From: Sapria himalayana
Lineage: Eukaryota; Streptophyta; Magnoliopsida; Malpighiales; Rafflesiaceae
Assembly: GCA_029783825.1 (NCBI GenBank)
Contig: JAREIK010005833.1
Span: 1 to 64,000, forward strand
Reading direction: 5' to 3'
DNA: 64,000 nucleotides
Shown: piece after piece, positions 21,916 to 34,499 of the stretch
Position numbering within the stretch: the first letter of the stretch is position 1
Layout: every line of letters begins with the position of its first letter
Notes under the pieces: model-generated
Seen by the model: the letters and a program-made list of their open reading frames with translations, nothing else
Told to the model about the DNA's origin: nothing
Databases searched by the model: none
Made by a program: the position numbers and the translations under genes

Positions 21916-24900
21916 ATTATTCTTATTAATCTTTTTATTCCTCACATATTTTTATTATTTTTATATTACTACTCTTCTTAGACTTTCTTAGTCTTCTTAT
22001 TCATTCTTATTCTTCTTGTTCTTTTTATTCTTATTATACAACTTATTTTTCATATTCTTATTATTCTTTTTAATCTTCTTATTCTTCTAATTATAATAAT
22101 AATTATTATTATTATTCTTCTTCTTAGAGTTTCTTATTCTTCTAATTCTTCTAATTCTTCGTATTCTTATTATTCTTATTATACTACTTATTCTTCATAT
22201 TCTTGTTATTCTTTAATATTCTTCTTATTCTTATTATTCTTTTAATATTATTATTCTACTAATTCTTCTTATTCTTATTATTATTTTTATTCTTCTTATA
22301 CTTTTTATTCTTCTTAATTTTTTTATTCTTGTTATTCTTCTTATTTTTATTAACTTTCTTATACATTTTATTATTCTTATTCTTCTTATATTTCTTATGC
22401 TTACTGTTGTATTTTTTTTATTATTCTTCAATTTCTTTTAGTTCTTTTAATTTTTCATTCTTCTAATTCTTCTAATTCTTCTTATTTTCTTATTCTTCTT
22501 ATTCTATATATTCTTCTTATTTATATTATTCTTCTTTTTCATTTTATTCTTCTTATTCCTTTTATTCTTGTTTTTCTTCATATTCTTCTTTTTATTCCTT
22601 TTTTTTATTCTTCTTATACTTTTATTCTTCGTATTATTCTTATTGTTTTTATTCTTTGTATTCTTATTATTCTTTTTTTATTCCTTTCTTTTTATTCTTC
22701 ATTTTCTTCTAATTATTAATAAATTTACTTATTCTTCAAATCTTTTTTTTATTCTTATTCTTCTGTTTATTCTTATTCTTCTAATTCTCTTTATTATTCT
22801 TATTCTACGTATACTTCTTATTCTTATTATTCTTATTATTTTTCTAATTCTTCTTATTCTCTTTATTCTTCTTATTCTTCATATTCTTCTTAATCTTCTT
22901 ATTCATCTAATATTACTTATTCTTCTTGTTCTTGTGATTATTTTTATTTTTCTTAATTTTCATAATCTTATTATTATTATTATTCTTTTTATTATTCTTA
23001 TTCTTTTTTTCTTTGTTTTCTTCTTTTTATTCTAATTCTTCTTATTCTTATTATTCTTCTTATTCTACTTCTTATTCTTATTCTTCTTATTTATTTTATT
23101 CTAATTATTATTCTTATTCTTCTTATTCTACTTATTATTCTTATTATTCTTATTTTATTTATTATTAATATTTTTTTTATTCTTATTATTCTTATTATTC
23201 ATATTATTATTCTTATTTTTTTTTCTTATTCTTCTTATACTACAAATTCTTCATATTCTTGTAATTCTTTATTATTATTCTTATTCTTATTTTTTTTTAA
23301 TTATTTTTTATTTCTTATTCTTCTTATTTTTATTATTATTCTTATTGTTCTTATTCATCTTATTTTTTTGATACTTTTTAATATACTTATTCATCTTTTT
23401 CTTCTTATTCTTATTATTCTTATTATAATTCTTATTCTTTTTATTTAGCTTATTCTTTTTATTCTTCTTATTTCTATTTTTATTTGTTTTTTTTTCTTCT
23501 TCTTTTAATTCTTCTTATTTTTCTTATTCATTTTATTGGTCGTATACTACTTATTCTTCGTATTCTTGTTATTATTATTAATATTTTTAGTATTATTATT
23601 TTCTTATTCTTTTTTTTCTTCTAATTCTTATTATTCAAGTTATTCTTTTTATTATGCTTAATTTTTATTCATATTATTCATCTTATTCATCTTATTCTTC
23701 TTATTATTCGTATTTTTTTTATTTTATTATTATTATTATTCTATATCTTCTAATTCATTTATTCTACTTATTGTTCTAATTTTTCATATTCTACAAATTC
23801 TTCTTATTCTTCTTATTCTTCTTATCTTCTTATCTTTTTACTCTTCTTATTGTTCTTATACTACTTATTCATCTTTTTATTGTTATTCTTCTTTTTGTTC
23901 TCATTCTTCTTATTCTACTTATTCATCTCTTTTTATATTTCTTATTATTCTTCTTATTCTTCTAATTTTTTTATTCTTCTTATTCTACTTATCCTTTTTA
24001 TTCTTCTTATTCTTTTTATTATTCTAATTCTTTTTTTTATTTTTCTTTTTATTTTTATTATTCTTCTTATTCTTATTATTCTTTATTTGTTCTTATTCAT
24101 CTTATTTTACTTTTTCTTTTAATTCTTCATATTCTTCATATTCTTCATATTCTTTTTATTCTTCTTATTCTTTTTATTCTTTTTATTCTTCTTATTTTTT
24201 TTATTCTTCTAATTTTTTTATTCTTCTTATTCTTTTTATTATTCTTATTTTCCTTATTATTCTTATTATTTTTATTCTTCTTATTTTTCTTATTCTTCTT
24301 ATTCTTGTCATTCTTTTATTCTTCTTATTATTCTTATTATTCTTATTCTTTTTATTTTAATTATTCATGTTATTATTGTTATTATTTTTATTCTTCTTAT
24401 TATTTTTTATTCTTATAATTCTTATAATTCATTTAATTATTATTATTATACTTATTATTATTATTCTTATTCTTATTCTTCTTTTTCTTCGTATTCTTCT
24501 TATTTTTCTTATTTTTCTTATTATTCTTATTATTCTTATTTTAATTATTCTTTGTATTCTTCTTAATCTTATTATCCTTCTTATTCTATTTTTTCTTTTT
24601 ATTCTTCTTATTATTATTATTATTCTTATTATTTTTATTCTTCTTTTTCTTATTATTCTTCTTATTCCCCCTATTCTTCTTATTCTACTAATTTGTATAA
24701 TTTTTATGAATCTTCTTAGTCTACTTTTTTATCATATTTTTCCATATTCTTTTTATTCCTCTTATTATTCTTATTCTTATTATTCTTATAATTCATTTAA
24801 TTATTATTATTATACTTATTATTATTATTCTTATTATTCTTATTAATCTTATTATTATTCTTCTTCTTGTTATTCTTCTTATTATTCTTATTATTCTTAT

Positions 24901-25873
24901 TGTTCTTATTTTAATTATTCTTTGTATTCTTTTTAATCTTATTATCCTTCTTATTCTTTTTTTTTTTTTTCTTTTTTTTCTTTTTTTTCTTTTTTTTCTT
25001 ATTATTATTATTATTCTTCTTATTCTTCTTTTTCTTATTATTCTTCTCATTCCCCCTATTCTTCTTTTTCTTATTATTCTTCTTATTCTACTAATTTCTA
25101 TAATTCTTCTGAATCTTCTTATTCTACTTTTTTTTTCTTATTTTTCCATATTCTTCTTATTCTTCTTATTATTCTTAATCTTTTTATTCATTTTATTCTT
25201 CAGATTTTATTTATTTTTCTTATTCATTTTATTCTTCCTATTCATCTTGTTCTTCTTATTAGTCTTATTCTTTTTTTTCTTATTTTTCTTCTTATTTTTC
25301 TTATTCTTCTTATTCTTCTTATTCTTCATATTCTCCTTATTCTTCATATTCTCCTTATTCTTCTTTTTCTTCTTATTCATATTATTTTTTTCTTCTTATT
25401 TTTCTAAATCTTCTATTTATTTCTATTATTATTATTATTATTCTTTTTATTCTTCTTATTCTTCATATTCTTCTTTTTCTTCTTATTTTTCTTATTCTTC
25501 TTATTCTTCTTATTCTTCTTATTCTTCTAAGTATTCTAATTCTTATTATTCTCTTATTCTTTTAATTCTTTATATTCTTCTTATTCTCTTTATTCTTAAT
25601 ATATATGCTTATTCTTCTTATTCTTCATATTCTTCTTAATCATCTTATTATTTTTCTTATTCTTATTATTCTTCTTATTCTTCTTATTCTTCTTATTCGT
25701 GTTATTCTTGTTATTCTTCTTATTCATCTTATTCATCTTATTCTTCTAATTCTTTTTATTCTTATTATTCTTCAATTCTTCTTATTGTTATTATTCTTAT
25801 AATTATTATTATTCTTTTTATTCTTCTTATTGTTATTATTCTTCTAATTATTATTATTCTTCTTTTTCTTCTT

Positions 25874-25914
<41 letters not shown>

Positions 25915-25973
25915 TTCGTATTCTTCTTAATCTTCTTATTTTTCCTTTTCTACTTAATCTTCTTATTATTCTT
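21916..25973 (-). repeat. Longest microsatellite block, (GAATAAGAA)n on minus; tail of LINE B
   Basis: 4.06 kb of degenerate TTCTTATTC repeat on +, ending exactly at the 3' end of LINE B. Two stretches of about 270 bp, 24,405-24,690 and 24,780-25,110, are near copies of each other, showing internal segmental duplication. A run of TTTTTTTTC units lies at 24960-25000. No gene is present. Confidence 0.9.
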
Positions 25974-26982
25974 TTTTTTTAAGTTTATTTTATTAAATAT
26001 AGCAGTCTCTTTTGGCGGAGGAATACCATTTTTACCAACTAATTCTACCCTTTCCCCTCTTATAACCTTTCCCCTTAATTAGAACTTAAAAAAAACCTAG
26101 ATTGTATTTTACATTTGACAATATAAAGCAAAAGGCTAATGCTCCTCTATTCCTTTATTAGACTTCCCTCGTAGCTTTATGCTTTTCTTTGCTCCTTCAT
26201 CCATTCAACATGTTGCATCAATTTATTCTAGCCCTATTTTATTTTGCTGATCCCAACAGGGTCCTTTCTATAAGAACTCTAGTTTCTTGCAGCCACAATA
26301 GAAAAAACAGCTCTAAGAATATCTTCATCCTTACTTACCTTTACCCTTAGCCGCTTGATTCATATTTGTTGCACTTGGGTTGAATTATGAGGTTGCTTTT
26401 ATCTTCTTTTTGCTGGACCGGGCTGAATCTGAATTTCTGTTTACCTAGCCACCTACACTAATTTCTAAATACTCCTAGCACTTATTGACTCTACTAATAT
26501 AACACATGACACTTTAAACAATAAAGCTGTAACACAGACTCCAGAAATAATTATTTAAAGTAGAATTTAAACCAAAACATTTATAAATCTCCAATACAAG
26601 TCCTAGCTGCTGGTTTCTGTCAATTCCTATTTGATGCCTTAAGCTACTAATAAAACAGAAAAAAAACGACCAAAACCAATAGCAAAAATCCAATATACCA
26701 GCATACCTTGCCACTTTGCCTCCCTTTTGCTGGTTGCTTTAGTTTTGGACCTTGCTGGATAGCTTCCCTGCAAAGACAGAAATTCCCTTGCCCTGGACTC
26801 TACCCACTTTTACCTTAACATTTATTTGTGATAATTTTGATTTTAACTAAGCTATCTATGATTTTTCTTAATGTTTCTTATTCGCAAATAAGGAAAATCC
26901 CTCTTGTTTAAACTTGCAATAGCTTTTAGCTTACCAGGTATCGACTCCTCATTAAATTCTAAATATCCACTCTTCTTACCTG
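25974..26982 (-). mobile_element. LINE B: 5'-truncated copy, 3' UTR plus a few RNase H codons
   Basis: It is colinear with 10032-11037 of LINE A at roughly 95% identity by eye, from the tail through the 3' UTR to the last RNase H codons (PGKLKAIASLNKRDF-like, 26930-26960). The match ends after TCTTACCT at about 26981 and microsatellite resumes at once. It is a classic 5'-truncated LINE insertion of about 1 kb, placed inside the microsatellite. Confidence 0.9.
26003..26021 (-). promoter_or_regulatory. LINE 3'-terminal conserved motif (copy B)
   Basis: Minus strand CCTCCGCCAAAAGAGACTG, differing from copy A only in the last bases. The same TATATTTAATAAAATAAAC spacer and A-run follow it. One side of the putative hairpin stem is weakened. 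Confidence 0.65.
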
Positions 26983-28476
26983 ATATCTTTTTATTATTCT
27001 TATCATTCTTATTCTTCTTATAATTATTATTCTTTAAATCTTATTATTCTTCTTATACTTTTTTTTTAATTCTTCTTATTCTTCCTATTCTTCATTTTCT
27101 TTTTTATTCTTCTTATAATTTTTATTCTTCTTATTCATAATATTCTTCTTATTCTTCTTATTCATAATATTCTTCTTATTCTTCATATTGTTAGTATTCT
27201 TCTTATTCTTCTTATTCTTCTTATTCTTCTTTTTAATTTTATTCTTTTAATTCATCTTATTCTTCGTTTTTTATTCTTCTAATTCTATTTATTCTTCTTA
27301 ATCTTCTTATTCTTCTAATTCATCTTATTCTTTTTATTATTCTTATTATTCTTATTCTTCTTATTCTTCTTATTCTTCTTATTCTTTTTATTCTTTTTAT
27401 TCTACTTATTCATCTTTTTCTTCTTAATTTTCCTATTCCTCTTATTGTTCTTATTCTTCTTATTCTTCTTATTCTTCTTATTTTTCTTATTCTTCTCATT
27501 CTTCATATTCATCTTATTTTTTTTATTCTTCTTATTCTTTTTATTTGTCTTATTCTTCATATTCTTCTTATTTTTCTTATTCTTCTTAATCTTCTTATTC
27601 TTCTTTTTCTATTTAATCTTCTTATTAATTTTATTATTCTTATTATTCTCATTCTTTTATTTCTTATTATTCTTATTATTCTTCTATTTCTTCTCATCCA
27701 TCTTATTCTTCTTATACGTTTTTTCTTCTTATACTTTTTATTTTTAAAATTTTTCTTATTCATCCTATTCTACATTTTGTTTTTATTCTTCTTATTATTT
27801 TTATTCTTCTTATTCTTCTTATTTTTTTTATTCTTCTAATTCATCTTATTCTACTTATTATTATTATTATTCTTATTCTTCTAATTCATCATATTCTTCT
27901 TATTCTTTTTATTCTTTTTATTCTTTTTATTCTTTTTATTCTTCTTAATTTTTCTATTCCTTTTATTCTTTTTATTCTTCTTAATTTTTCTATTCCTTTT
28001 ATTCTTTTATTCTTCTTATTCTTCTTCTTCTTTTTATTCTTCTTATTTTTCTTATTCTTATTATTCTTCTTATTTTTCTTATTATTATTATTCTTCTAAT
28101 TAATCTATTATTCTTGTTCTTCTTATTCTTCTTTTTCTTCTTTTTCTACTTTTTCTTCTTATTATACTTTTTCTTCTTATTCTTCTTATTCTTTTTATTC
28201 TTCTTATTTTTCTTATTCTTATTATTCTTCTAATTAATCTATTTTTCTTGTTCTTCTTATTCTTTTTATTCTTCTTATTCTTCTTTTTCTTCTTATTATT
28301 CTTTTTCTTCTTTATCTTCTTATTCTTCTTTTTCTTCTTTATCTTCTTATTCTTCTTTTTCTTCTTATTATTCTTTCTCTTCTTATTCTTCTTATTCTTT
28401 TTATTTTTCCTTTTCTTCTTATTCTTCTAAGTGTTGTTAATTTTTTTTTCTAATTATTCTTCTAATTCTTATTTTC

Positions 28477-28509
<33 letters not shown>

Positions 28510-29099
28510 TTCTTCTTCTTTTTATTCAACTTTTTATTCTTATTTTTTTATTCTTCTTATTCTTATAATTATTCTAATTAATCTTTTTCTTCTTATTCTT
28601 TAATTCTTATTTTTCTCATTTTTTTTATTTTTCTAATACTTTTTATTCTTTTTATTCTTCTTATTCTTCTAATTATTCTTATTATTTTTATTCTTTTTAT
28701 TGTTTTTATTCTTCTTATTCTTCTTTTGTTCTTATTCTTCTTATTCTTCTTATTCTTCTATTTTTTCTAATTCTTTTTTTAGTATTATATTTATTCTTAT
28801 TATTCTTTTTATTCTTATTATTCTTTTTATTCTTATTATTCTATTTATTCTCATTATTCTATATTTCTTATTTTTTTTATTCTTCATATTCTTCTTATTA
28901 TTTTTATTATTATTATTCTTCTTATTTTTCTTATTCTTCTAATTTATCTAATTCTTCTTATTCATCTTTATCTTTTTATTCTTATTCTTCTTAATCTTTT
29001 ATGTCTTCTAATTCTTCTAATTCTACCTTTCTTCTTATTTTTCTTATTTTTCATATTTTTCATATTTTTCATATTTTTCATATTTTTCATATTTTTCTT
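26983..29099 (-). repeat. Microsatellite block, (GAATAAGAA)n on minus; tail of LINE C
   Basis: 2.1 kb of TTCTTATTC-type repeat on +. The last ~60 bp before LINE C (29038-29097) are a homogeneous run of ATTTTTCAT units, a different 9-mer that keeps the same period. Two tandem ~60-bp near copies around LINE-free TCTTCTTTTTCTTC runs lie at 28,090-28,430. Confidence 0.9.
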
Positions 29100-29177
29100 T
29101 TTTTTAAATATTATTTATTAATTATCACCCTCTCTTTTGGCGGAGGAATACCATTTGTATAATCTACGTCTACCCAT
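29100..29177 (-). mobile_element. LINE C: extremely 5'-truncated copy, last ~78 bp only
   Basis: Only the terminal segment is present: A-run, TAATTAATAAATAATA spacer, the 3' motif (29128-29146), then GGTATTCC and TACAAA-like sequence up to CTACCCA. Microsatellite flanks it on both sides. It closely matches the ends of copies F and I. Confidence 0.88.
29128..29146 (-). promoter_or_regulatory. LINE 3'-terminal conserved motif (copy C)
   Basis: Minus strand CCTCCGCCAAAAGAGAGGG, identical to copies A, E and I. Confidence 0.7.
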
Positions 29178-29384
29178 TATTTTTCTTATTCTTTTTATTC
29201 TTTTTATTCTTCAAAATCTTTTTATTCTTCTTTTTCTTCTTTTTATGCTTATTCTTCTTACTCTTCTTATTCTTCATGTTCTTATTATTATTCTTATTAT
29301 TCTTTTTATTTATTCTGCTTATTCTTCTTATTATTTTTATTTTTTTTAATTTCTTTTTGTTCTAATTCTTTTAATTCTTCTTTT
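29178..29384 (-). repeat. Microsatellite spacer between LINE C and LINE D
   Basis: About 200 bp of TTCTTATTC-type repeat on +. It adjoins the 3' end of LINE D, so LINE C seems to have inserted into the tail of LINE D. Confidence 0.85.
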
Positions 29385-30775
29385 TTTTAATAATGTTTGT
29401 TTTATTATTAAAATAGACATTTATTTCAGCCATGGAATATCATTGTTTACAAACTATATACTATCCTTTACCCTCTTACAACCTTTTCTTAAAAATTTCA
29501 ACAAGTAAATAACATAACCTATACGCATCCTTCCTGGTGAAACTTACTGTTTAGTGTTCTCCTTTTGATGCTCAACCTTATGTTTGGATGTTTCTACTTA
29601 ATCCCTCTACATGCCTCCCATTATGTGTCTCTGACCCCTTGCTCCTGCCTAGCCGCTTAAAATCATGCCTCATCAAACTCCTACCTAAACTTACTAACGC
29701 CTTTCATACACCTAAACTACTAGGTTACGATGTTTAAAAACATATTAAATTACAGACTCTTTTTTTGCATACATTTAACATTCATTGTATAGTAGTATCC
29801 TAAAAACATAAACCGACCCTAAGCTTATACCTTCAGCATCAAAAACTTAAAACATAAAAAATAGACTCATGTTTCTATATACAGCCAATATATGCTTGGT
29901 CGATTCAACCTTAACAGCCAAAATTTTGACTGTTAAGCAGAGATAGCTGACTATGTTGGCATGCACAGTCCTTTCTTCATGTTATAGACCCATTTGTCTT
30001 AAAGAAGCACACTACCCATGGCTGATAGTGCCTCCCCAAGCTTTTGTACAACATTTTCTGCCTCAGATTGCTCCTCCTCTTCTGGAAAACCCTGCAAAAG
30101 AACAAAACTAGTACACTTAACACACCTATTCTACTATAACACCATGACCTTTGAATCCCCTTACAGACACATCATAGATCTATTCTCAATCAGACTCATG
30201 GCCACAAATAATACATACACACAAACACATAAAACTTAGAACACATGATTTTGCCTCAAGTCTGCTGCATTCCCTTCTTCCTGGGCTGCTGCATCCTCTT
30301 CACCTCAAATCTGCAAAAATAGCAAACAAATCACGCAAGCATACCACATAATGCTGGCTTGGCTAGATCTTTTTTTTAATTGTAACCCCTTAGGACAAGG
30401 GTGACTCGAATTTCCAAGACATTTTCCTACCTTTTCAATTATAAATACAGCTCAAGATGTAACAAGGTAAATCAATTCAACCTTTTTAGCCCTCCGCTGA
30501 TACATTTGCTTCTCTAAAAATATACTCTGCTTCATGGCTTCAACTTGTGAACTAGCAACTTAAATTTACTTGTGCCTACAAGAACTTACAAAGCCAAACT
30601 ATATATGACAGTCTTTTTTTCTTGTCTTTTCTTACTATTTTGTTTCAATCTTTCTTTCAATCTAATTTCAGGATGGTTTCCCTTGCTGCTATAATTTTAC
30701 TTTTCTGATGTCAGGAAACTCCTTATTGTCCATTTTTGCAATACCTATCTATTTGACTAGAAATTTCTCTTCCTT
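29385..30775 (-). other. LINE D 3' UTR
   Basis: About 1.4 kb without a supported gene. Near 29417-29435 the position of the 3' motif holds CCATGGCTGAAATAAATGT on the minus strand, so the hairpin motif is not conserved. The open frame on + at 30018-30239 has no recognisable product. Confidence 0.6.
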
Positions 30776-31200
30776 ATACTCTTTATGCCATCTTGTTCTT
30801 CCTTCTTTAGCTAGATTATCTATTTGAATTATCCTCTCTGAATATATGTTTTATAGTAAAATCTAATGTATTAATTACTTGTAATATATCTTCTATTTCT
30901 TCCTCATATTTCATCTTACTATTTTTTTATTAACTAAATTTCCACTATGTCCGAGTCTATTTGGATGTCTAGATGATTAATTTCTAATTTTTTGCAAAAT
31001 CTCACTCTATCTCTTAATGCTAAAATTTCTACATGCAATGCTGATGATGCTTGATAATTCCTCGTGAAATCTAAAATTAGCTTTCCTTCAGAATTTCTAA
31101 TAACACCACCTTTTCCTGCTGCTCTGATGTCTCTATCAAAGCTGCCATCTGTGTTAAGAACAAACTTGTCTTTCACAGGGTTTTGCCATTTTATACTTAT
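30776..31200 (-). pseudogene. LINE D RNase H domain, broken
   Basis: The open piece 31176-30934 reads KFVLNTDGSFDRDIRAAGKG, GVIRNSEGKLILDFTRN, SALHVEILALRDRVRFCKKL and LDIQIDSD, giving three of the four catalytic acids. A stop follows. The last motif (IQIDNLAKEGR-like, around 30815-30850) survives in another frame. Confidence 0.85.
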
Positions 31201-31559
31201 TGACTTAAACTATTTTAGCTGAATCACTTTTAAATTACAAAATTTCAAGGTATATTTTTCTAAGTCTGTTCTTTTTATTTTTAAAAAATATGCTTCTAAT
31301 ATTTTTCTAGTTTCCTCTTTTATATCCCTCCATATATATTAAAATGACATGTTCTACCCCTCGAACATGCTTTTATTTTAAGCCTTCCAGAAACACCAGA
31401 TAGCTAGTAGAGGGACGTTATTTTTAATCCATTTCTGAGAGCTACTAGAAGTATGAGATTTGCTTCATTTTTGAAGGCTCATTTTTAGCAAGAGATGTTC
31501 ATGTTTTAAGTGCATTTCTAATTCTAATCTTTTCTATATTTCAGCTGCAACCTTACCTA

Positions 31560-32060
31560 ATGATAAGATATGGTCTAGGGTTTCGGTCTCATTTAAACAT
31601 CATTCGCACACGGTGGCCAACTATATACCCTTTTTCTTTACATTAGTAACCAAAGGTAGAATATTTGAAAGCACTTTCTACATAAATATTTTAAATTTTT
31701 CAGTTATCGTTATTCCAGATCCAACTAAATAATATTTGTTTTTCTTTCTTTTTTCTTATTATATTTTTCACTGATTTGAGATAGAATTCTCCATCTGGAT
31801 TTAACGTCTATTTCCAACCATGCCTAGTAAGTTTAGAATATTTTTCCACTAAATCTCTTTGTTTGAGCATTTGCACCCAAACCAATGAATTCTTGCTTCT
31901 ATTATTTTTTGTACTGTGCTTTTCATTTTTGCAGTATTTAGCTCTCATAAATTCATCACATAAGCAGACATTTTCTTTGAGCCTCCACCACCTTTTGCTA
32001 GCCCATGCCTTAGCTAGCTCGCTAATCTTAGTGAATCCCAATCCAGCCTCTTGTACAAGA
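31560..32060 (-). pseudogene. LINE D zf-RVT region, broken
   Basis: The piece 32041-31808 reads MGFTKISELAKAWASKRWWR, LKENVCLCDEFMRAKYCK, LVWVQMLKQRDLVEKYSKL and TRHGWK, equivalent to MRAKY...SGWKW in the other copies. The rest (PDGEFYLKSVKN-like, then a C/H-rich end near 31620-31560) is in shifted frames. Confidence 0.75.
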
Positions 32061-33340
32061 AAGCATAAATTATTCCATTTCTTCTAGTGCATTTTATATT
32101 TACCATCTTTTTTACCCCATAGAAAGTTATCAAACTCTTTTTCTATATTCTTTATAAATTTGTTTGGTGGTTGAGTTATCATTATGTTATGCATTAAAGA
32201 ACTTTATCGCACATGGACAATTAATGTGATTCTCTCTCCCATGTTTAAGGTATCCATTTTCCATCCTGATATTTTCTTTTTTAATTTCATTATTAAAAAG
32301 CCCAAGTATTCTATCTTTAGTCTACCTTCATAGACTGGGCAGCCCAAATAAATTATTTCTCCTTTTTTTGTGGGAGAAATCTATTATGTATTTAATTCTA
32401 TGAATTAGTGTGGAAGGGGGTTTTGAAACTACCATATCTTGACATTTTCTTTTATTTAGTTTTTGGCATATTTCTTCCAAACATCATAATAGCTCCATCA
32501 AATTATGTAGAGATCTACCATCTCCATTTGTGAAGATTATTATATTATTTTCATATGCTATGCATTCTACCATAGGCATGTTTTTAGGTTGTCTAAACAT
32601 ACCTATCTTTCCTTTTCTCATCTTATCTTAAAGGTTCACAATCAAAAGTTCTATATAAATGTTATATAGTAAAAGAGATAGTGTGTCTTTTTGCCTTAGC
32701 CTTCTCACTGGTATAATTTCCTCTCCTGATGCTCCATTAATGAGAATTCTCACCCATGTATTCGAGATACATCTGTATATTAGGTCAATCCATGTTTCCA
32801 AGAAACCCATTTTTCTCATGATGAAGCATAAGATATCTCATTCCACTCGATCAAAAGCTTTCAAAAAATATAATTTCATCATTATATCATGACATCTTGT
32901 TTTTGATCTTATTTCTTTAATCATTTCTTTAGCCAAACATATGTTCTCCATAATTAATCTATTTTTCATGAAACCTGATTGCTCTTTCGAAATTATTTTC
33001 AGGAGAATGTGAGGTAACCTATTTTGCAATGTTTTAGCTAGAATTTTATAAATGGCATTACACAGACTGATTGGCCTATAATTTTCCCCAATCTGGGGAT
33101 TCGCCACTTTTGGAATTAAAACTATGTGAAAGCTTCCCCATTTCTTTTCTATATCCAACCCACAAAATATGCATAAAATTTATTTTAGTAGATCTTCTTT
33201 TATGCCAGCATTCTTGCAAAAATGTGATATTTCATCCATCTGGACCTACTGCACTATCTATATTCTTGCTAAATACTACCATTTTTATTTCTTCTTCTTC
33301 AGGTAATTTGGTGAGCATGTTATTATCTTATTGAGTAACT
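32061..33340 (-). pseudogene. LINE D reverse transcriptase, catalytic site lost
   Basis: The N-terminal piece 33158-32838 contains VLIPKVANPQIGENYRPISL, CNAIYKILAKTLQNRLPHIL and ISKEQSGFMKNRLIMENI. The next piece (32819-32628) holds MGFLETWIDLIYRCISNTWV and RRLRQKDTLSLLLYNIYIEL. The catalytic box at 32544-32555 encodes Y-E-N-N instead of Y-A-D-D, and RQGDPLS reads RQKDTLS. The thumb (GCPVYEGRLKIEYL-like) is near 32340. The lost aspartates make this RT inactive apart from the frameshifts. Confidence 0.88.
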
Positions 33341-33777
33341 TTGTTTTCTATTTTTTGTAAGAGAGTATCTCCATTGTGCTTGCTATTTTCACACAGCTGT
33401 ATTCAAAAAATTTTGCAAAATATCTCGTATGTCTGTTTCTTGATCAAACCATTCTTCTTTATCATTTTTATACCATTTATTCTATATTCTAGCTCTTTGA
33501 GTTTTGTTACTTTTTGAAAGAATTTAGTGTTTTTATCTCCTTTTAGCCATTTTATTATGGCTTTCTGTTTCCAAAATGTTTCTTCCATTAAATCTTTTAT
33601 TTTACTTGGGCTTAAGCTTGTCCGAGGGCACTTATACTATTACTATTTTGATCTCTTTCAAATTCGTGTTTTCTTTTTATAACAAAATCCTCTTCTTCTC
33701 TTATGTTTCAATTTATATTTCCAAATGTCTCCTTGTTCCATCTTCTTAGCCCGATCTTTTAATCTTTTATGCTTTGA
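33341..33777 (-). pseudogene. LINE D linker between endonuclease and RT
   Basis: The piece 33588-33403 reads MEETFWKQKAIIKWLKGDKN, TKFFQKVTKLKELEYRI and NGIKMIKKNGLIKKQ. This matches the IYWKQRAKIKWLK-GDRNTKFF linker of copies A, F and H. Upstream, 33777-33600 is in shifted frames. Confidence 0.75.
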
Positions 33778-34499
33778 TTATTTGTTTTGAAATTTAAAGG
33801 CTCTATTTGTATGTGTTATGTGTTTTATCATAATTAGAAGTGGGGAGTTGTCTGAGCAGATTCTATTTAGGTGTTTTAGCTCTGTCAAACCAAATCTCTT
33901 TAACCATTTAAAATTATAAAGGACTCTATCTAATCTTGCCCATATAATGCCCTTTTTATACTGGTTATTACACCATGTAAAATAAGAGCCTAAAAAATTA
34001 GCCTCCATCAAATTCATTTTATTTATGATTTCATTAAAGTGTGAGGTAGCCCTCGGTTTAGTAGGTCTACCTCCTTTCTTTTCTTTGGCAAATCTTACAA
34101 TATTAAAGTCACCTCCTATTATCCAACGGATATCTTTAATCACTATCTTCTCCATTTCTCCCCATATTTCATTTCCTTCTTTCATCTTTTTATTAGCATA
34201 TACTTCTATAATTATTTTTATTACCTCTTGACTTAGGCTAAAGTTTATTTGTTGTTCTATTTCTTTTACTATGTAAATATTTAAATTGTTCCTCCACATT
34301 ACCCATATCTTCCCGTTATTATTGACTAATGTATGTTCAAATCCTAGGGTCTTTTTATACGTTTCTAATTGATTTTTATGTACCATTGGTTCCATTAATA
34401 TTATTAGTAAAGTGTTATACATATATATAATTTTTTAAATATATTTCTAGAGGGAAGATTTGCAACTCCCCTTATATTCCAGATTATTAAATTATACAT
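33778..34499 (-). pseudogene. LINE D endonuclease, catalytic histidine lost
   Basis: ORF2 starts at the ATG at 34499 (MYNLIIWNIRGVANLPS), shifts frame near 34430, and continues as a 214-residue open stretch. It has LMEPMVHKNQLETYKKTLGF (catalytic E), WIIGGDFNIVRFAKEKKGG, FTWCNNQYKKGIIWARLDRV and ICSDNSPLLI. The terminal SDH motif is SDN, so the general base is gone. This is the longest unbroken endonuclease in the window. Confidence 0.9.
34492..34499 (-). promoter_or_regulatory. ORF1 stop / ORF2 start overlap (copy D)
   Basis: The minus strand reads ATGTATAA. ORF1 ends S-N-V-stop and ORF2 begins at the ATG. The overlap is 8 nt, as in the other copies, although the bases themselves differ. 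Confidence 0.7.

Noticed and set aside
30018..30239. Serine-rich small open frame on + as a host gene
   Set aside because: It lies in the 3' UTR of LINE D, with no recognisable domain and no support from neighbouring copies.
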